Source: JBQTHI01 sp052390035 (lineage in GTDB: Bacteria > Actinomycetota > Acidimicrobiia > Spongiisociales > ZC4RG35). Taken from it: 5,148 nt of DNA. Position 1 is the stretch's first letter. Every line of letters starts with the position of its first letter. The translations under genes were made by a program, and so were the position numbers. Under the pieces are notes generated by a model. It saw only the letters and a list, made by a program, of their open reading frames with translations, did no database searches and was not told where the DNA came from. Location: assembly GCA_052390035.1 (NCBI GenBank), contig JBQTHI010000024.1:1-5148 (forward strand), read 5' to 3'. Positions 4,810 through 5,148 of the stretch are shown here, in pieces.

Positions 4810-5148
4810 ATGAAGAATGTCCCCGCCGGGATTCCCATCAAACCGTTCAGGGCCGCCAAGCAGCGTTTGGGTGAGGTGGTTTCGCCGTCGGCACGAGAGG
4901 CCTTGAGCCGGGAGATGGCCCACCGAACCTGCCTGGCGCTCACCGCGGCCGGGGCAGATCCCCTGGTGCTGGCGGCCGACGAGCAGGTGGAGGAGTGGGC
5001 GCGTGGTCTTGGGTGGGAGGTGAGGGTCGAGAAGGGCTCCGACCTCAACCGAGCTGCGCGGTCATTTGTCGGTTCCCTGCCCAAGGGGCCCTGGCTGATC
5101 TGTCATGCCGATCTGCCCTTCATCGATGGCACGGTGCTGGCGCCCGTG
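4810..5148 (+). CDS. CofC/FbiD-like guanylyltransferase of F420 biosynthesis (5' part, runs off window)
   Basis: The frame from ATG 4810 is open to the window edge (113 codons seen; the family is roughly 200-220 residues). CofC/FbiD uses GTP to activate 2-phospholactate or phosphoenolpyruvate, giving the intermediate that FbiA/CofD joins to the deazaflavin Fo. The amino terminus reads IPIKPFRAAKQRLGEVVS (8-25), the family's P-x-K...AK-x-RL nucleotide-binding loop with K11, K17 and R19. SAREALSREMAHRTCLAL (27-44) is the usual following helix, SDLNRAA (77-83) occupies the (G)LN-x-A position, and CHADLPFID (98-106) is the metal-binding ADLP segment. The usual GLN reads DLN. ATG 4810 is the first start after an in-frame stop at 4762-4764; no clear Shine-Dalgarno is present. 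Other nucleotidyltransferases (MobA-like) are less likely because of the AK-x-RL motif. Divergent from the methyltransferase operon. Confidence 0.8.
   Translation, partial: MKNVPAGIPIKPFRAAKQRLGEVVSPSAREALSREMAHRTCLALTAAGADPLVLAADEQVEEWARGLGWEVRVEKGSDLNRAARSFVGSLPKGPWLICHADLPFIDGTVLAPV

Noticed and set aside
4761..5084. 107-codon minus-strand frame at the right end
   Set aside because: It is antisense to the CofC/FbiD-like frame, which has family motifs, and shows no motif itself.
1..5148. CRISPR arrays, tRNA genes, insertion sequences, integrase or toxin-antitoxin genes
   Set aside because: No spaced direct repeats, cloverleaf-like segments, transposase motifs or terminal inverted repeats were seen on either strand.

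Overview
The window is GC-rich and almost fully coding. It holds five complete protein genes, one gene that runs off the right edge, and one apparent gene remnant. I see no rRNA, tRNA, CRISPR array, insertion sequence or phage gene. The content points to a high-GC actinobacterium that uses cofactor F420, possibly of the Acidimicrobiia; the class is an inference. The reasons are an Rv1855c-type F420-dependent oxidoreductase, a CofC/FbiD-type F420 biosynthesis gene, an actinobacterial long-form SerA (ASB plus ACT domains), GTG starts, and TANNNT hexamers lying 7-9 bases before start codons, which is typical of leaderless actinobacterial transcripts.

Layout, left to right. pgpA (+, 22-477) makes phosphatidylglycerol by dephosphorylating its phosphate precursor. 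It converges, with only a 12-base gap, on serA (-, 490-2085), which catalyses the first step of serine synthesis. serA is transcribed divergently from a universal stress protein gene (+, 2187-2627). The 101 bases between them hold an imperfect 24-base dyad (2140-2163) and a good -10 element (2174-2179). The stress-protein stop codon overlaps a GTG that opens what looks like the first 36 codons of a TesB-like acyl-CoA thioesterase, cut off near 2731 where the neighbouring minus-strand operon ends. That operon (4754 down to 2755) carries a class I SAM-dependent methyltransferase followed, 32 bases later, by the F420-dependent luciferase-like oxidoreductase. Divergent from it is the 5' part of a CofC/FbiD-like guanylyltransferase gene (+, 4810 to the edge).

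How the genes work together. The only functional grouping I can support is at the right. CofC/FbiD would activate phosphoenolpyruvate or phospholactate for F420 synthesis, and the oxidoreductase would use reduced F420. The methyltransferase shares the oxidoreductase transcript but its substrate cannot be read from sequence. pgpA, serA and the stress protein are housekeeping or stress genes with no evident link to the F420 genes. I found no convincing new defence, mobile or regulatory system. The items most worth a second look are the thioesterase remnant, the divergent-promoter dyad and the F420 gene grouping.
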